Below, in pieces: positions 4,405-5,127 of a stretch of DNA of 5,127 nt. The translations under genes were made by a program, and so were the position numbers. Each line of letters begins with the position of its first letter. Within the stretch, counting starts at the first letter, position 1. The notes below the pieces were generated by a model. It saw nothing but the letters and a program-made list of their open reading frames with translations. It had not been told where the DNA came from and ran no database searches. The DNA is from Reyranella sp. (GTDB lineage: Bacteria > Pseudomonadota > Alphaproteobacteria > Reyranellales > Reyranellaceae): the NCBI GenBank assembly GCA_030681635.1, contig JAUXRT010000562.1:1-5127 (forward strand). Reading direction: 5' to 3'.

Positions 4405-5127
4405 ATGCGGGTCCTCGGCATCTCGGCCTACTATCACGACAGCGCCGCCGCGCTGATCGAGGACGGCCATCTCGTGGCCGCGGCGCAGGAAGAGCGCTTC
4501 ACCCGCAAGAAGCACGATGCGAACTTTCCGGAGAAGGCGGTCGAGTATTGTCTCGGTCGCTCCGGCATCAAGCTCGCCGACGTCGACTATGTCGCCTTCT
4601 ACGACAAGCCGTTCCTGAAGTTCGAGCGCCTGCTCGAAACCTACCTCGCCTACGCGCCGCGTGGCTTCACCTCCTTCCGCATGGCCATGCCGCTGTGGCT
4701 GAAGGAAAAGCTCTTCCAGAAGACCCTGCTGCGCGACGAGATGAAGAAGTGGCAGCCCGACTTCGACTGGCAGAAGCGGCTGCTGTTCGGCGAGCATCAC
4801 CAGAGCCATGCCGCTTCGGCGTTCTTTCCCTCGCCCTTCGAGGAAGCCGCCGTGCTCACCATGGACGGCGTCGGCGAATGGGCCACGACGTCGCTCGGCT
4901 ACGGCAAGGGCAACAGCCTGGAGATGTTGAAGGAGCTGCACTTCCCGCATTCGCTGGGTCTGCTCTATTCGGCCTTCACCTACTACACCGGCTTCAAGGT
5001 CAACTCGGGCGAGTACAAGGTCATGGGCCTCGCGCCCTACGGCGAGCCCCGCTTCAAGGACCTGATCCTCGACAAGATCGTCGACCTCAAGGAGGACGGT
5101 ACCTTCCGCCTCGACCAGACCTACTTC
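4405..5127 (+). CDS. NodU/CmcH/TobZ-family O-carbamoyltransferase (partial, C-terminus off window)
   Basis: The first 241 residues of an enzyme that is normally about 580-620 long are visible. Members transfer a carbamoyl group from carbamoyl phosphate, via carbamoyl-adenylate, to a hydroxyl on a sugar or natural product. The N-terminal Kae1/TsaD-like domain starts VLGISAYYHDSAAALIEDG, the ASKHA nucleotide-fold opening, followed by AAAQEERFTRKKHD. H131 and H135 (EHHQSHAASAFF) and D154 (VLTMDGVGEW) match in spacing the iron ligands H114, H118 and D137 of tobramycin carbamoyltransferase TobZ. NSGEYKVMGLAPYG (about 200-213) is a conserved family block. The rest of this domain and the C-terminal domain lie past base 5127. 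The ATG is 18 bases after the DUF5989 stop; a weak GGAG lies 12 bases before it. The SxtJ/SxtK-like neighbours place it nearest the SxtI-type group. The acceptor is unknown. Confidence 0.95.
   Translation, partial: MRVLGISAYYHDSAAALIEDGHLVAAAQEERFTRKKHDANFPEKAVEYCLGRSGIKLADVDYVAFYDKPFLKFERLLETYLAYAPRGFTSFRMAMPLWLKEKLFQKTLLRDEMKKWQPDFDWQKRLLFGEHHQSHAASAFFPSPFEEAAVLTMDGVGEWATTSLGYGKGNSLEMLKELHFPHSLGLLYSAFTYYTGFKVNSGEYKVMGLAPYGEPRFKDLILDKIVDLKEDGTFRLDQTYF

Noticed and set aside
3724..4950. Open minus-strand frame of 408 codons opposite the cassette
   Set aside because: It spans three plus-strand genes and their spacers, and its Gln/Glu/His/Arg-rich product has no domain. The plus strand has conserved families and ribosome sites.
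4405..5127. TsaD/Kae1 tRNA threonylcarbamoyl transferase as the identity of the last gene
   Set aside because: The N-terminal domain shares that fold, but the AYYHDSAAALIEDG opening, EERFTRKKHD and NSGEYKVMGLAPYG blocks are those of the NodU/CmcH/TobZ family, and the SxtJ/SxtK-like neighbours agree.
3769..5127. Evidence of saxitoxin production
   Set aside because: Only the carbamoyltransferase trio is present. No polyketide synthase-like SxtA, amidinotransferase or tailoring gene is visible, and the trio is widespread in non-producers.

Overview
The window is GC-rich with dense, tightly packed genes. Codon use and gene content suggest an alphaproteobacterium, probably of the Rhizobiales/Hyphomicrobiales type; this is inferred from style and not a species call. 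There are no RNA genes, CRISPR arrays, insertion sequences or phage genes. It splits into two transcription units flanking a TetR-type regulator.

Left half (1-2885, minus strand): a compact run of four genes read right to left: a HAD-family hydrolase, recX, an ArsC-family thiol reductase, and the N-terminal 428 residues of a membrane-bound class III nucleotide cyclase that continues past base 1. Gaps are 3, 21 and 4 bases, so this looks like one operon. The cyclase has a six-helix, His-rich membrane anchor resembling cytochrome b/SdhC-type anchors, then a plant-type 2Fe-2S ferredoxin domain, then the cyclase domain. That order suggests redox input to cAMP output. Its closest known relative in concept is the diheme-b-anchored CyaC type of Sinorhizobium.

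Middle (2886-3768): a 119-base divergent intergenic region with a 13-base inverted repeat, a TetR/AcrR-type repressor on the plus strand (3005-3676), and a 92-base gap with several palindromes ahead of the next unit.

Right half (3769-5127, plus strand): a three-gene cassette of an SxtJ-like three-helix membrane protein, a 50-residue DUF5989/SxtK-like single-helix protein, and the first 241 residues of a NodU/CmcH/TobZ-family O-carbamoyltransferase that runs off the end. The first two families accompany O-carbamoyltransferases in the saxitoxin cluster (sxtI/J/K) and in many unrelated bacteria, where their role is unexplained. This is the most interesting system here: a putative membrane-associated carbamoylation module in an organism with no sign of saxitoxin synthesis in view. 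The acceptor is not identifiable from this window.
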